Assembly: GCA_963803065.1 (NCBI GenBank) | Contig: CAWDKW010000015.1 | Coordinates: 62,001-126,000, forward strand | Source of the DNA: DASXMT01 sp963803065 | GTDB lineage: Bacteria > Actinomycetota > Acidimicrobiia > Acidimicrobiales > RAAP-2 | Length of the DNA: 64,000 bases | Direction of reading: 5' to 3' | Shown: piece after piece, positions 1-8,262 of the stretch | How the letters are laid out: each line of letters begins with the position of its first letter | Numbering within the stretch: the first letter of the stretch is position 1 | Made by a program: the position numbers and the translations under genes | The notes under the pieces: model-generated | Told to the model about the DNA's origin: nothing | What the model saw: the letters and a program-made list of their open reading frames with translations, nothing else | Databases searched by the model: none

Positions 1-986
1 TCGGCACCGGGGAAAGCGACGCGGCCGTGCTCGAGGTCGACGAGAGCTATCTCGGCCAGCTCATGGAGGAGACCCATCCCGCGGTGGTGCTGCTGCTCAA
101 CCTGTCCCGCGACCAGCTCGACCGGATCGCCGAGGTGCGGATCCTGGCCGATCGCTGGCGCCAGTCCCTCCTCGGGCAGCGCGGGGACGCCCGGACAACG
201 GTGGTGGCCAACGCCGACGACCCCATGGTGGCCTGGGCGGCTTCGGGAGCCTCGGAGGTCCGCTGGGTCGGGGCGGGACAGGTCTGGCATGAGGACGCGG
301 TCGGCTGCCCCGCCTGTGGGGGCAGGATCGAGTTCGCCGAGTCGGGTCGGTGGGCCTGCGACACCTGCGAGTTCAGCCGGCCGACCTGCCAGGCCTGGCT
401 CGAGGGCACGGAGCTGGTCCTGGCCGACGGCTCGCGGCGCCAGGTCAACCTGGGGGTCCCGGGCCAGTTCAACCGGGCCAATGCGGCCATGGTGGTCACC
501 GCCCTCCCCTTCATGGACCATCGCTGGGATGGCGGACCCGGGCGGAGCGCCGACGACGCACTGGCCGCCATGGCCATCGTCGAGGAGGTGGCCGGGCGGT
601 TCTCCACGGTGGTCCGGAACGGCGTCGGTATCCGGCTGCTCCTGGCCAAGAACCCGGCCGGGTGGACGGCGCTGTTCGACCTGCTCGACGAGTCGGCGAG
701 CGCCGCCTGTCCCACCGTGCTCTCGGTCAACGCACGCATCGCCGACGGGCTCGACACCAGCTGGCTGTGGGATGTCCCCTTCGAGCGGCTTCGGGGGCGG
801 ACGGTGGTGGCCACGGGCGAGCGCTGTCGCGACCTGGCCGTGCGCCTGCGGTACGCGGAGGTCGGCCATACCGTGGTGCCCGATCCGCTCGCCGCCCTCG
901 ATGTGGCCATCCACGGGACGAGCGGCACCCAGGTGGAGTTCGTGGGGAACTACACGGCCTTCGCCGTGCTCCGCGGCCGGCTGTGA
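1..986 (+). CDS. murT: MurT, lipid II isoglutaminyl synthase ligase subunit (5' end outside window)
   Basis: MurT partners GatD to amidate the alpha-carboxyl of D-Glu in the lipid II stem peptide. What is visible is the Mur-ligase-like central domain, including LEVDES near the start and LNLSRDQLDR, then a Cys4 zinc ribbon (CPAC and CDTC, about residues 95-115 from position 27), and a C-terminal DUF1727-type domain ending in EFVGNYTAF. The frame is open to the window edge, and the residues before the GTG at 27 fit the family, so the gene starts upstream. It is followed at once by gatD, the standard partner order. The family call is firm; only the start is missing. Confidence 0.93.
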   Translation, partial: GTGESDAAVLEVDESYLGQLMEETHPAVVLLLNLSRDQLDRIAEVRILADRWRQSLLGQRGDARTTVVANADDPMVAWAASGASEVRWVGAGQVWHEDAVGCPACGGRIEFAESGRWACDTCEFSRPTCQAWLEGTELVLADGSRRQVNLGVPGQFNRANAAMVVTALPFMDHRWDGGPGRSADDALAAMAIVEEVAGRFSTVVRNGVGIRLLLAKNPAGWTALFDLLDESASAACPTVLSVNARIADGLDTSWLWDVPFERLRGRTVVATGERCRDLAVRLRYAEVGHTVVPDPLAALDVAIHGTSGTQVEFVGNYTAFAVLRGRL

Positions 987-1003
987 CCGGCGGCCGGCTG
1001 TGA
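973..1003 (+). repeat. Tandem 14-bp direct repeat at murT stop/gatD start
   Basis: GCGGCCGGCTGTGA occurs at 973-986 and again at 990-1003, a period of 17 bp. The first copy ends in the murT stop. The same GTGA in the second copy supplies the GTG start of gatD. This looks like duplication of a former GTGA overlap that moved gatD 17 bp downstream. Confidence 0.85.
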
Positions 1004-1803
1004 GCGCCACCACGTCGCCGCTGACCGTGGTCGTGGTGTTCCCCGACCTCCTCGGCACCTACGGCGACGGGGGAAACGGCCTGGTGCTGGCCCGGAGGGC
1101 GGCCTGGCGGGGCATCGACGTGGAGCTGGTCGAGGCCACCTCGGACCGGCCCATCCCGGCCGGTGACATCTATTGCATGGGCGGCGGGGAGGACGGCCCC
1201 CAGGTCCGGGCGGCCCGGACCCTGATCGCCGACGGGGCCGTCGAACGGGCCGTCGCCGGCGGCGCGGTCGTCCTAGGGGTCTGTGCCGGCTTCCAGCTCC
1301 TCGGCCGGTCCTTTCCCGATGCCGCCGGAGGGCCTCACGAGGGGCTGGGCCTCCTGGATGTGACCTCGCGGAAGGGGACCGACCTCCGAGCGGTGGGGGA
1401 GCTGGTGGCCGAGCCCACCCCGGATGCGCCGGTCTGTGCCGACGGCGCTGCGCTCCCACCCCTGATCGGTTTCGAGAACCACGGTGGCGTGACCACCATC
1501 GGCGCCGACGCCGTTGCCCTCGCCCGGGTGGTGCACGGGGTGGGCAACGGAGACGGGCTGGGATCCGAGGGAGCGTGGTCCAACCGGGTGGTGGGGACCT
1601 ATCTGCACGGCCCGGTCCTGCCCCGGAACCCGGTGCTGGCCGATCTGCTGTTGGGTTGGGCCATCGGGTCCGACGGCCCGCTGGACCGGCTCGAGGACGT
1701 CGAGGAGCAGATCTTACGGGCCGAACGGACGGCGGCCGCCCCGAGCGCCTCGGGCGGCAGAGGACGGGGGCTCCGCCGACGGCTCTTCGCTGCGCGCCGC
1801 TGA
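1000..1803 (+). CDS. gatD: GatD, glutamine amidotransferase subunit of lipid II isoglutaminyl synthase
   Basis: GatD hydrolyses glutamine and passes ammonia to MurT for D-Glu amidation in lipid II, on the cytoplasmic side. The 267-residue protein is a CobB/CobQ-type class I glutaminase. The nucleophile is Cys95 in GVCAGFQLLG and the partner His203 lies in YLHGPVLPRNP. The N-terminus VVVVFPDLLGTYGDGGN matches the family. I chose the GTG at 1000 because the family motif begins a few residues later; longer versions would overlap murT extensively. The C-terminus is a basic, low-complexity tail. It lies 13 bp after murT and is very probably co-transcribed. Confidence 0.93.
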   Translation: MSATTSPLTVVVVFPDLLGTYGDGGNGLVLARRAAWRGIDVELVEATSDRPIPAGDIYCMGGGEDGPQVRAARTLIADGAVERAVAGGAVVLGVCAGFQLLGRSFPDAAGGPHEGLGLLDVTSRKGTDLRAVGELVAEPTPDAPVCADGAALPPLIGFENHGGVTTIGADAVALARVVHGVGNGDGLGSEGAWSNRVVGTYLHGPVLPRNPVLADLLLGWAIGSDGPLDRLEDVEEQILRAERTAAAPSASGGRGRGLRRRLFAARR

Positions 1804-1840
1804 GGACGCGCCGGCGCGGCGAGGCCGTGCGCCGTGATGG

Positions 1841-2884
1841 CTACCGGGCGTTCAGGGGCCAGTCGTTGCCGTCGGAGCTGGTGCTGACGACCGGGTCCGG
1901 CCTCGGGGGCAGCGCCCACGAGCGGCGCCAGGGGGCCACCGAGGGTCCCCGGAGGGGGGGAGTGGTGCCCGACGCGGCCTTCTTTCGGGCCGTCCACCAA
2001 TCGGTGGACACCTCGTCGGCCAGGGCCGCCACCGCGGCCTCGATCCTGGCCCCGAACTTTCGGGCATCCTCGCCCTCGTCGGGCCGGATCGACGAGCCGA
2101 ACAGCACCGTCGTCGGGGTGCGTCGCAGCCCGCTCCGACCCTTGGGGAGGATGTGGCGGGTTCCCTCCAGGTGCACGGGGACCACGGGCCTGCCGGTGCG
2201 AGCGGCCAGATAGGCGGCGCTGGCCGGTGTCCACGTCTGACCCCAGCCGTCGGGAGAGCGCCCGCCCTCGGGGAAGATGACCAGGTTCCAGTCATCGGCC
2301 AGGAGCTCGGCGGCGAGCTCGGCGGACCGCCGGTTCACCTTGGCCCGCTCGATAGGTATGGCGGCCAGAGAGAAGGCAAAGAGGTCGGCCTTCCAGCGGC
2401 GGTCGAAGAAGTAATCAGCGGCGGCGGCCACCACCGTCCGGTGCCGGAACCGGAGGGGAAGGGAGGACAACAAGAGGGCGGTGTCGACGTGGCTGGCGTG
2501 GTTGGCGGCGAAGATGACCGGCGCCTCCACGTCGGTGAGGTAGTCGGCCCCCCGGATCTCGGGCGATGCGATCACCTTGGTCAACGGCCGGGTGACGTTG
2601 TCGAGGAGCATGGCCCGGGCCAACCGGACCGGGTACTTCCGGGACCAGGCGGTGTCGTAGTCGACCCCCAGCGCGTGCTCGGGCGCGGGGCGGGGGACGC
2701 TCTCGGGCCAGCTGGGCGGGGCCAGCGGGAACCCCGTCCTCCCGGCCCGGGAGGCGAGGCGAGAAGGGGCGTAGCGCTGCGCCGTGCGCCCGGCGATCCC
2801 CCGCAACCCGGTACCGAGGGCGGCGTCGGCCTGCACGGTGCGCCGTGGCCGCAACAAAGAGCTCGACGGCCGGGACGGGCTCAT
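1841..2884 (-). CDS. 1-acyl-sn-glycerol-3-phosphate acyltransferase-like protein (PlsC family)
   Basis: This is a PlsC-family O-acyltransferase, expected to move an acyl group from acyl-CoA or acyl-ACP to a lysophospholipid or related alcohol at the membrane. Motif I is NHASHVD (HX4D, His129-Asp134) and motif III is FPEGGRS (204-210). The length of 347 residues includes an N-terminal extension of about 70 residues that is basic and proline-rich. The ATG at 2884 overlaps the upstream stop as ATGA; longer readings lack acyltransferase character. It is the last gene of a four-gene operon with a fatty acyl reductase, so the acceptor could be an unusual alcohol or lysolipid. Substrate unknown. Confidence 0.85.
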   Translation of the reverse strand: MSPSRPSSSLLRPRRTVQADAALGTGLRGIAGRTAQRYAPSRLASRAGRTGFPLAPPSWPESVPRPAPEHALGVDYDTAWSRKYPVRLARAMLLDNVTRPLTKVIASPEIRGADYLTDVEAPVIFAANHASHVDTALLLSSLPLRFRHRTVVAAAADYFFDRRWKADLFAFSLAAIPIERAKVNRRSAELAAELLADDWNLVIFPEGGRSPDGWGQTWTPASAAYLAARTGRPVVPVHLEGTRHILPKGRSGLRRTPTTVLFGSSIRPDEGEDARKFGARIEAAVAALADEVSTDWWTARKKAASGTTPPLRGPSVAPWRRSWALPPRPDPVVSTSSDGNDWPLNAR

Positions 2885-4470
2885 TGCACATCGGCCATGA
2901 GGATCGGCGGCGCGTGCAGGTGGGTCAAGGTGGGCGAGGGGCCCACGACGTCCCTGGCCATCTCGAGCGCATCGGTCAGAGTGGAGGCGGCTCGGAACCC
3001 GAGGCGGTGCACGGCGGCCGTGTCGCCCCCGACGACGATGACCGCACCGACGTGCTGCAGCGCGTGGGCGCACCAGTACCACATGTAGAAGGGATGCACA
3101 CCGTGGTAGGCGTGCCCGGTCCGGTAGAGGTGGATGTACCAGGGGTCGGTGGCGAAGCTCTCCTCGTACCCCTTGGCCACCTCGATCGGGTCGGTGGTCT
3201 CGCTCAGCACCTGTTCGAAGAAGTCGATGTAACTGGGGTGGTGGACCGGGTTGAAGGCCCACGGCGTCGGGTGGCTCATGATGACCACGCCCCCCTCGCG
3301 CACCAGCGGCTTGCCCCGGTAGAGGTTGAAGAAGTACCCGAGGCCCAGGCAGGCCACCAGGATGGGGTTGAGGATCGAGTTGACGTTGTACGGGCTGATG
3401 TAGGGAAGTCCCATGGTCACGATGTCCGTCTGCCCCTCGACGGCGACGCCCTGTTGCTGCCAGACGTTCGCGGTGGTGAGGGCGTGGACCGCCTCGACCT
3501 CACCGGCCTGCACCGAGGTCATGCGATGGGGGGCCTTGATCGACTGGAAGATCTGTCGGGCCAGCTTGGGCGGTGTGCGGTCGAGCGCCTTGGACACGCC
3601 CAGGTAGCTGAGCCGGTCCCGTGCGCTCCACTCCCACTCGCGCTTTTGCAGAAAGGCGAACTGGGCCGGGAAGGCGTTGGTGTTCAGCGTGGTCTCGATC
3701 TGGAAGACGGTGACGCCGCTGTCGGCGATCAGCCTGCCCATCCGCCAGTTCGACGAGTGCAGCTCGGAGCGGTGCTGGTCCATGAACGACCGGCTGTGCT
3801 GCATGGTCTGCGGGTTGTGGTGGTGGCGGAGGCTCCTGTAGCTGGCCAGTCCGGTGGCCACGCTCTTGTGCCCGCCATCCATGGCCACCAGGTTGATGTT
3901 GACGTAGACGAGGAGGTCGCTCTCGGCCGCTCGCCTGTTGATCTCCACGTCCTCGCCCTGTTCCGTGAGGCCGAGGTGGACGAGGGCAGCCGGGTCCTCG
4001 GCGTCGTGCTGGGTCAGCAGTCCATTCGGGGCGAAGGCATCGTAGATGCGGTCGCCCAGGGCATGGCGGAGCTCGGCCTCGGTCATGCGTCGGTGGAGGG
4101 CCAGGGCCACGATGAGCTCCACGTCGTCGACGCCGGCGGCGGCCGCCATGTCCAGGACCTGCTCGATGACCAGCTGCCGGTTGTCGGGACGCTCCATGGG
4201 GGGAAGGGGGAGCGAGATGTCGTCGAAGGCGATGGTCAATCGCATGCCCGGGCGCAGCAGGGCGGGGAGCGGGTCCCGGTCGCCCTGCGGGTTGCAGAGT
4301 GCGTGGCGGATGGCGGTGGAGGGGTCGGTCAGCGGGTCGAGGGGCTCGGGGGCGTAGACCACCCGGCTGCCCTCGGGAAGGCGCTCGAGCCGGAACTGCT
4401 CGCCGTGCCAGAAGAGCGTGGGCGGGGTGGATCGGTCGACATCGAGCACGAAGCCTGGCCTGGGGCTCAT
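2881..4470 (-). CDS. LarA-like protein (nickel-dependent lactate racemase family, DUF2088)
   Basis: LarA enzymes use a covalently bound nickel-pincer nucleotide to racemise or epimerise 2-hydroxy acids by hydride transfer. This 529-residue protein has the LarA-type LALHRRMTEAE segment (His126) and MDGGHKSVATG, whose Lys202 aligns with the cofactor-binding lysine of GGRKAVCPG in lactate racemase. It is about 100 residues longer than typical LarA (around 420-430). The extra length and the divergent sequence suggest a substrate other than lactate. The start is the ATG at 4470, overlapping the upstream stop as ATGA. Cofactor genes larB, larC and larE are not in this window. Family call is good; reaction unknown. 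Confidence 0.75.
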   Translation of the reverse strand: MSPRPGFVLDVDRSTPPTLFWHGEQFRLERLPEGSRVVYAPEPLDPLTDPSTAIRHALCNPQGDRDPLPALLRPGMRLTIAFDDISLPLPPMERPDNRQLVIEQVLDMAAAAGVDDVELIVALALHRRMTEAELRHALGDRIYDAFAPNGLLTQHDAEDPAALVHLGLTEQGEDVEINRRAAESDLLVYVNINLVAMDGGHKSVATGLASYRSLRHHHNPQTMQHSRSFMDQHRSELHSSNWRMGRLIADSGVTVFQIETTLNTNAFPAQFAFLQKREWEWSARDRLSYLGVSKALDRTPPKLARQIFQSIKAPHRMTSVQAGEVEAVHALTTANVWQQQGVAVEGQTDIVTMGLPYISPYNVNSILNPILVACLGLGYFFNLYRGKPLVREGGVVIMSHPTPWAFNPVHHPSYIDFFEQVLSETTDPIEVAKGYEESFATDPWYIHLYRTGHAYHGVHPFYMWYWCAHALQHVGAVIVVGGDTAAVHRLGFRAASTLTDALEMARDVVGPSPTLTHLHAPPILMADVQ

Positions 4471-5801
4471 CGGGGTCGTCCTTTCCGGTGGCTGAGGTCG
4501 AAGGCCACCTTGACCGCCCCGCGGCGGCCGGCGGCGCCGGCATGGGCCACCGCCTCCTCGTAGCGGTCGATCGGGTAGGTGGCCGAGACGAGCGAGCCGA
4601 GGCCGGTGGCCTCGATGACGTCCATGGACAGCGCGAAGGTCCTCCGGGCCGGGGCAGCCGGCTGAGATCCATCGGCCGTCCCGGAACCATCGGCGTTCCC
4701 GGAGGAATCCGCCGTCCCGGAACCATCGGCCGTCCCCGCGGAGCCGGGGGACCCTGGCGGACCGGGCCGCTCGACCCCATAGGCGTAGGCCCCCACCAAC
4801 AGGATCTCCCGGTGCCACAGGGGAGCCAGATCGACATGGAGCTTGCCCGGCATCCCGACCAGGACGACCCGACCTCGGGGCCTGACCATGGCCATCGCCT
4901 GGGCCAGCGTCTCAGCCGAGCCGACGCAGTCGAAGACGACGTCGGCACCCCGGGTCAGTCGCCCGGCGAGGACCAGGGATCCGGACTCCCGGCGGACGGC
5001 GCGGGGGAGCTGATCGGGCGGGACCACCGTGTCGGCACCCAGTGACTCGGCCAGGCTCCGCTGGTGGGAGTACTTGGCCCCGACCAGGACGGTGCACGGC
5101 GTCCTCGGCCGTACCACCTGATGGAGGGCGGCCACCGTGGCCAGGCCGAGGGTGCCCGCCCCGAGCACGGCCACCGTGTCCCCGGCGGCGATGGCCGCAC
5201 CCAGGGCGGCGTGGACGGCGCATGCCGTCGGCTCGACCAGGACGGCGTCCTCGTCGCTGAACGAGCCCGGTACGGCGTGGAGCTGGGTGGCGTGGGCGAC
5301 CAGCCCGGCCGTGGACCACCCACCTCCGGTGTCGGCGCAGAAGCCGGTCTGGAGGCCGGGGGCGAGGTCGCCGAGTGCCACGTTTCCGCACAGCCCGGTC
5401 TGTCCGCTGGCACAGGCGGGGCAAGGGGGCTCGATTGCTCTGGGGGCACACCCGAGCACGGGCTCGATGACGGCGCGGGTGCCGGCCTCCAGGGTGGCAC
5501 CGGTGTGGTCGACGCCGCCCTCGTCCAGTACGCCCACGACCTCGTGGCCCGGGACGAACGGGAAGCTCACGATGTCCTCGAAGTAGCGCGAGCTGCGGCC
5601 GTCCAAGGTGGCGAGGTCGGAGCCGCAGATGCCGGACAGGAGGGGGCGGAGGCGGTACCAGGCGTCCCCGGGCAGCTCGGGCGGGTCCACGTCGAGGAGC
5701 TGCAAGGGCCCGATGCCGGCGCCTCGGCCCGAGCCGAAGACCGAGGCGACCCGGGAGGCGGCGAAGCGGGGGAGGTTCCGCTCGAAGACGAGCGCCTTCA
5801 T
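4467..5801 (-). CDS. Zinc-dependent alcohol dehydrogenase, MDR superfamily
   Basis: A medium-chain dehydrogenase/reductase of 444 residues. Zinc-site residues are visible as GICGSD (Cys59) and GHE (His86-Glu87), followed by a Cys-rich stretch EPPCPACASGQTGLC and a Rossmann motif VAVLGAGTLGLATV. A low-complexity insert rich in G, T, A, D and S (repeats such as GTADGS) interrupts the C-terminal half and comes from short DNA repeats near 4670-4750. Overlaps of ATGA at both ends couple it to the reductase upstream and the LarA-like gene downstream. It could interconvert an alcohol and aldehyde made by the neighbouring reductase; substrate not established. Confidence 0.82.
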   Translation of the reverse strand: MKALVFERNLPRFAASRVASVFGSGRGAGIGPLQLLDVDPPELPGDAWYRLRPLLSGICGSDLATLDGRSSRYFEDIVSFPFVPGHEVVGVLDEGGVDHTGATLEAGTRAVIEPVLGCAPRAIEPPCPACASGQTGLCGNVALGDLAPGLQTGFCADTGGGWSTAGLVAHATQLHAVPGSFSDEDAVLVEPTACAVHAALGAAIAAGDTVAVLGAGTLGLATVAALHQVVRPRTPCTVLVGAKYSHQRSLAESLGADTVVPPDQLPRAVRRESGSLVLAGRLTRGADVVFDCVGSAETLAQAMAMVRPRGRVVLVGMPGKLHVDLAPLWHREILLVGAYAYGVERPGPPGSPGSAGTADGSGTADSSGNADGSGTADGSQPAAPARRTFALSMDVIEATGLGSLVSATYPIDRYEEAVAHAGAAGRRGAVKVAFDLSHRKGRPR

Positions 5802-8239
5802 CGGACCCGTTCCCGGGCCGAGTCGGGAAGGCGACGCCGGGCGCCGGTGAGGGCGGCCTGGCTGACCCGACGGCCCCGTCGCAGCGATGCAGGGGTGTCG
5901 AGGGGACCCAGGGGGAGGAGCGGCCGGTCGCCGCCGCGGCTCTTGGCCCAGTGCTCCACGTGCCAGCCGCGGCGCCGGGCGATGGCGGCCAGCTTTGCCT
6001 CGGGGTTGACGGCGACCGGGAACCCGACCACGTCGAGCATGGGAAGGTCGCTGGCCGAGTCGGCGTAGGCCACCGACTCCTCCAGCCGGAGCCCTTCAGC
6101 CTCGGCGTAGTCGGTCAGGACCAGGGCCCGAGCCTCACCGATGGGGGGCAGGTCCTCCATCCGCCCGGTGAACCGTCCGTCGCGTTCGCTCAGGCGGGCG
6201 CAGATGATCTCGTCGAAGAGGGGCCGCAGTGGCTCGACGACCAGGTCGAGGGCGCCGGTGATCAGGATGGTCCGGTGTCCGAGGGCCCGGTGCTCTCGGA
6301 GACGGGCAAAGCCGGCTGGGAAGGACTTGGCCAACAGGAGGTCGTGGAAGAGCTCCCAAGCGTCGTCGCGCAGCCGATCGGCCGGGGCACCCTCGTAGCG
6401 CCGATAGAAGGAGCGGAGGAAGTCGCCCCGGTCTCGCCGGTCGAGGGCCAGGAGGCCGGGTGCGTCCCGAACCAGGTCGGCGACGAAGGTCGCCCGTTGG
6501 GCGGACGGGAGGTGCCGTGAGGCCAGCCAGGCATAGGAATCCACCACGTTGGAGGCGATGAGGGTGTTCTCCAGGTCGAAGGCGGCCATGTGCCGGTCGG
6601 GGGAGAGGATGGCCTTCCTCGACCGTTCGCTACGGGTGGGCTGCGTCGACTTCTCCGGGGTGGTCCGAACCCGTGCGTGGTCGACCACCGAGGGGAGATG
6701 GACGTCGTGGACGTAGTGGTCCCAGTCGATCTCTCCAGGGTCGAAGCAGAAGAGGGCCCGCTCGTCCGCGTCGAGCCGGTCCCACAGGGCGAGCAGGCGA
6801 TCGACGCGGTAGCGCGCCTCGGTCTCGGCGTAGGCGCCGTAGAGCTCCACGTAGCCGAGCGCCCGGTCGGCCAGAAGGTGCCGTTCTTCCAAGGCGGCCA
6901 TCCACGCCGCCTGACGCCCGCGGATCGGAAGCGTCCCGACGATGCGCTCGGCCGCCTCCATGACCTTCCCGGCCCGCTGCAGCTGCCGCTGCACTCGGCC
7001 CCGCCCCGGGAAGGACCACTCGGGCACCACGATGGGCTGGCCGTCGGAGTCGTAGACCGGGTGCTCGGTGAACCAGGACTGGACCAGCTCGACCAGGCGC
7101 CCGTAGCGGAAGGGGTTCCGGACCCCGGAAGCCACGTGGTAGACGGATGGCCCTTCCTCACTGGGACCGTCGGCTGCCACGGCGATGATGGTGGCAACCA
7201 CCAGGTCCACCGGGATGACGTCGATCACCCCCTCGGGCACACCGGGGAACTCCTTGAGGAGGCCTCGGGCGTAGGACACGATGATGGGCTCGGCCATGCG
7301 GAAGCCGCGGATCCAGCCCGGTACCGGCTCGGCCAGGGCCGACTCGATGATCGACGGCCGGACGATCGTGAAGGGGAGGGCCCCGGCGAACTGGGCGGTG
7401 AGTGCCCGCTCCCCGAGGGACTTCGTGTAGGCGTAGGCGTCGGGCCAACCCAGCGCCGCGGCCCGGGCCTTGCCCGCGTCGACCAGCTGCTTGCGGACCC
7501 AGTCCTCCCGCAGCCGCTCGGCCCGCTCGGCCAGCAGGTGGATGCCGGCGCCCCCCAGCTCGCCCCGGGCCGCCTTGGTGAAGCCGGCCAGCCGGTTCGG
7601 TTGCCGTGACTCGGCGTCGGCGTCGCTCCGCAACCGCCGGGCGGCGGCGACCTCGCCACGCCAGTCCACGTCGAGGCTGTAGCGGTTGCCCTCGAGCAGC
7701 TGCTCGGGGGCCTCGCCCTGATGGGTGCCGGCCACGTACGCGGTGGACACGGGGATGTAGTGCGTCGGCCCGACCTGCCCGGCCTCGGCTGCGTCGGCTC
7801 GGGCGGCCACCACGGCGGCTGCCACCCGCGACGGCCCCAACAGGTTCACCTCGACGGCCGAGTCGAGCGGCGAGTCGAAGCTCACCGTGGCCGCCGAGTG
7901 GATGACGACGTCACAGGTGGCGAGGACCTGACGGGCATCATCGTCCAGTCCGAGCCCGTCGGTCCCCACGTCGCCGGCGAGCGCCGACACCCGGGATGCC
8001 ACCTCGGCGTCGAACCGGTCGCCGTAGGCCTGGCGGAGGCGATCGAAGCAGTCGTTCTTGAGGATCTCACGGGTGGCCCGCTGCATGGGGCTCGAGCGCC
8101 GGCCGGGGCGGATCAAGAGCACGACCTGGCTGTCGGGGATGGTGCGCAACAGCCGTTCCACCAGGGCGGTTCCCAAGAAGCCGGTGGCACCGGTGACAAA
8201 GAATCGCTTGCCGGCGAGGGCGTCTCGGACGCGGGTCAC
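5798..8239 (-). CDS. Fatty acyl-CoA reductase-like SDR fused to a HAD-IB phosphatase-like domain
   Basis: An 813-residue two-domain protein. The N-terminal part (about 1-400) is an extended SDR of the fatty acyl reductase type, with TGATGFLG (16-23) for NADPH and Tyr269-xxx-Lys273 in YAYTK. It would reduce acyl-CoA or a similar thioester to aldehyde or alcohol. The C-terminal part (about 550-790) is HAD-IB like, with ITGALD and DSASDLPML, but motif I reads DLENT (Asp555, Glu557) instead of DxDxT, so phosphatase activity is uncertain. The start is GTG at 8239, 23 bp from the divergent TetR gene. It is the first gene of the coupled operon. Confidence 0.85.
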   Translation of the reverse strand: MTRVRDALAGKRFFVTGATGFLGTALVERLLRTIPDSQVVLLIRPGRRSSPMQRATREILKNDCFDRLRQAYGDRFDAEVASRVSALAGDVGTDGLGLDDDARQVLATCDVVIHSAATVSFDSPLDSAVEVNLLGPSRVAAAVVAARADAAEAGQVGPTHYIPVSTAYVAGTHQGEAPEQLLEGNRYSLDVDWRGEVAAARRLRSDADAESRQPNRLAGFTKAARGELGGAGIHLLAERAERLREDWVRKQLVDAGKARAAALGWPDAYAYTKSLGERALTAQFAGALPFTIVRPSIIESALAEPVPGWIRGFRMAEPIIVSYARGLLKEFPGVPEGVIDVIPVDLVVATIIAVAADGPSEEGPSVYHVASGVRNPFRYGRLVELVQSWFTEHPVYDSDGQPIVVPEWSFPGRGRVQRQLQRAGKVMEAAERIVGTLPIRGRQAAWMAALEERHLLADRALGYVELYGAYAETEARYRVDRLLALWDRLDADERALFCFDPGEIDWDHYVHDVHLPSVVDHARVRTTPEKSTQPTRSERSRKAILSPDRHMAAFDLENTLIASNVVDSYAWLASRHLPSAQRATFVADLVRDAPGLLALDRRDRGDFLRSFYRRYEGAPADRLRDDAWELFHDLLLAKSFPAGFARLREHRALGHRTILITGALDLVVEPLRPLFDEIICARLSERDGRFTGRMEDLPPIGEARALVLTDYAEAEGLRLEESVAYADSASDLPMLDVVGFPVAVNPEAKLAAIARRRGWHVEHWAKSRGGDRPLLPLGPLDTPASLRRGRRVSQAALTGARRRLPDSARERVR

Positions 8240-8249
8240 CGGATCTGTC

Positions 8250-8261
8250 TACCATATGGTA
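8250..8261. promoter_or_regulatory. Perfect 12-bp palindrome, candidate TetR operator
   Basis: TACCATATGGTA is perfectly self-complementary and sits in the 23-bp space between the divergent reductase and TetR starts, ending one base before the TetR GTG. Position and symmetry fit an operator at which the regulator controls itself and the lipid operon. The TetR mRNA may be leaderless. Confidence 0.6.
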
Positions 8262-8262
8262 A

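Noticed and set aside
2845..4563. Plus-strand open frame of about 570 codons
   Set aside because: Antisense to the LarA-like gene, which has clear family motifs.
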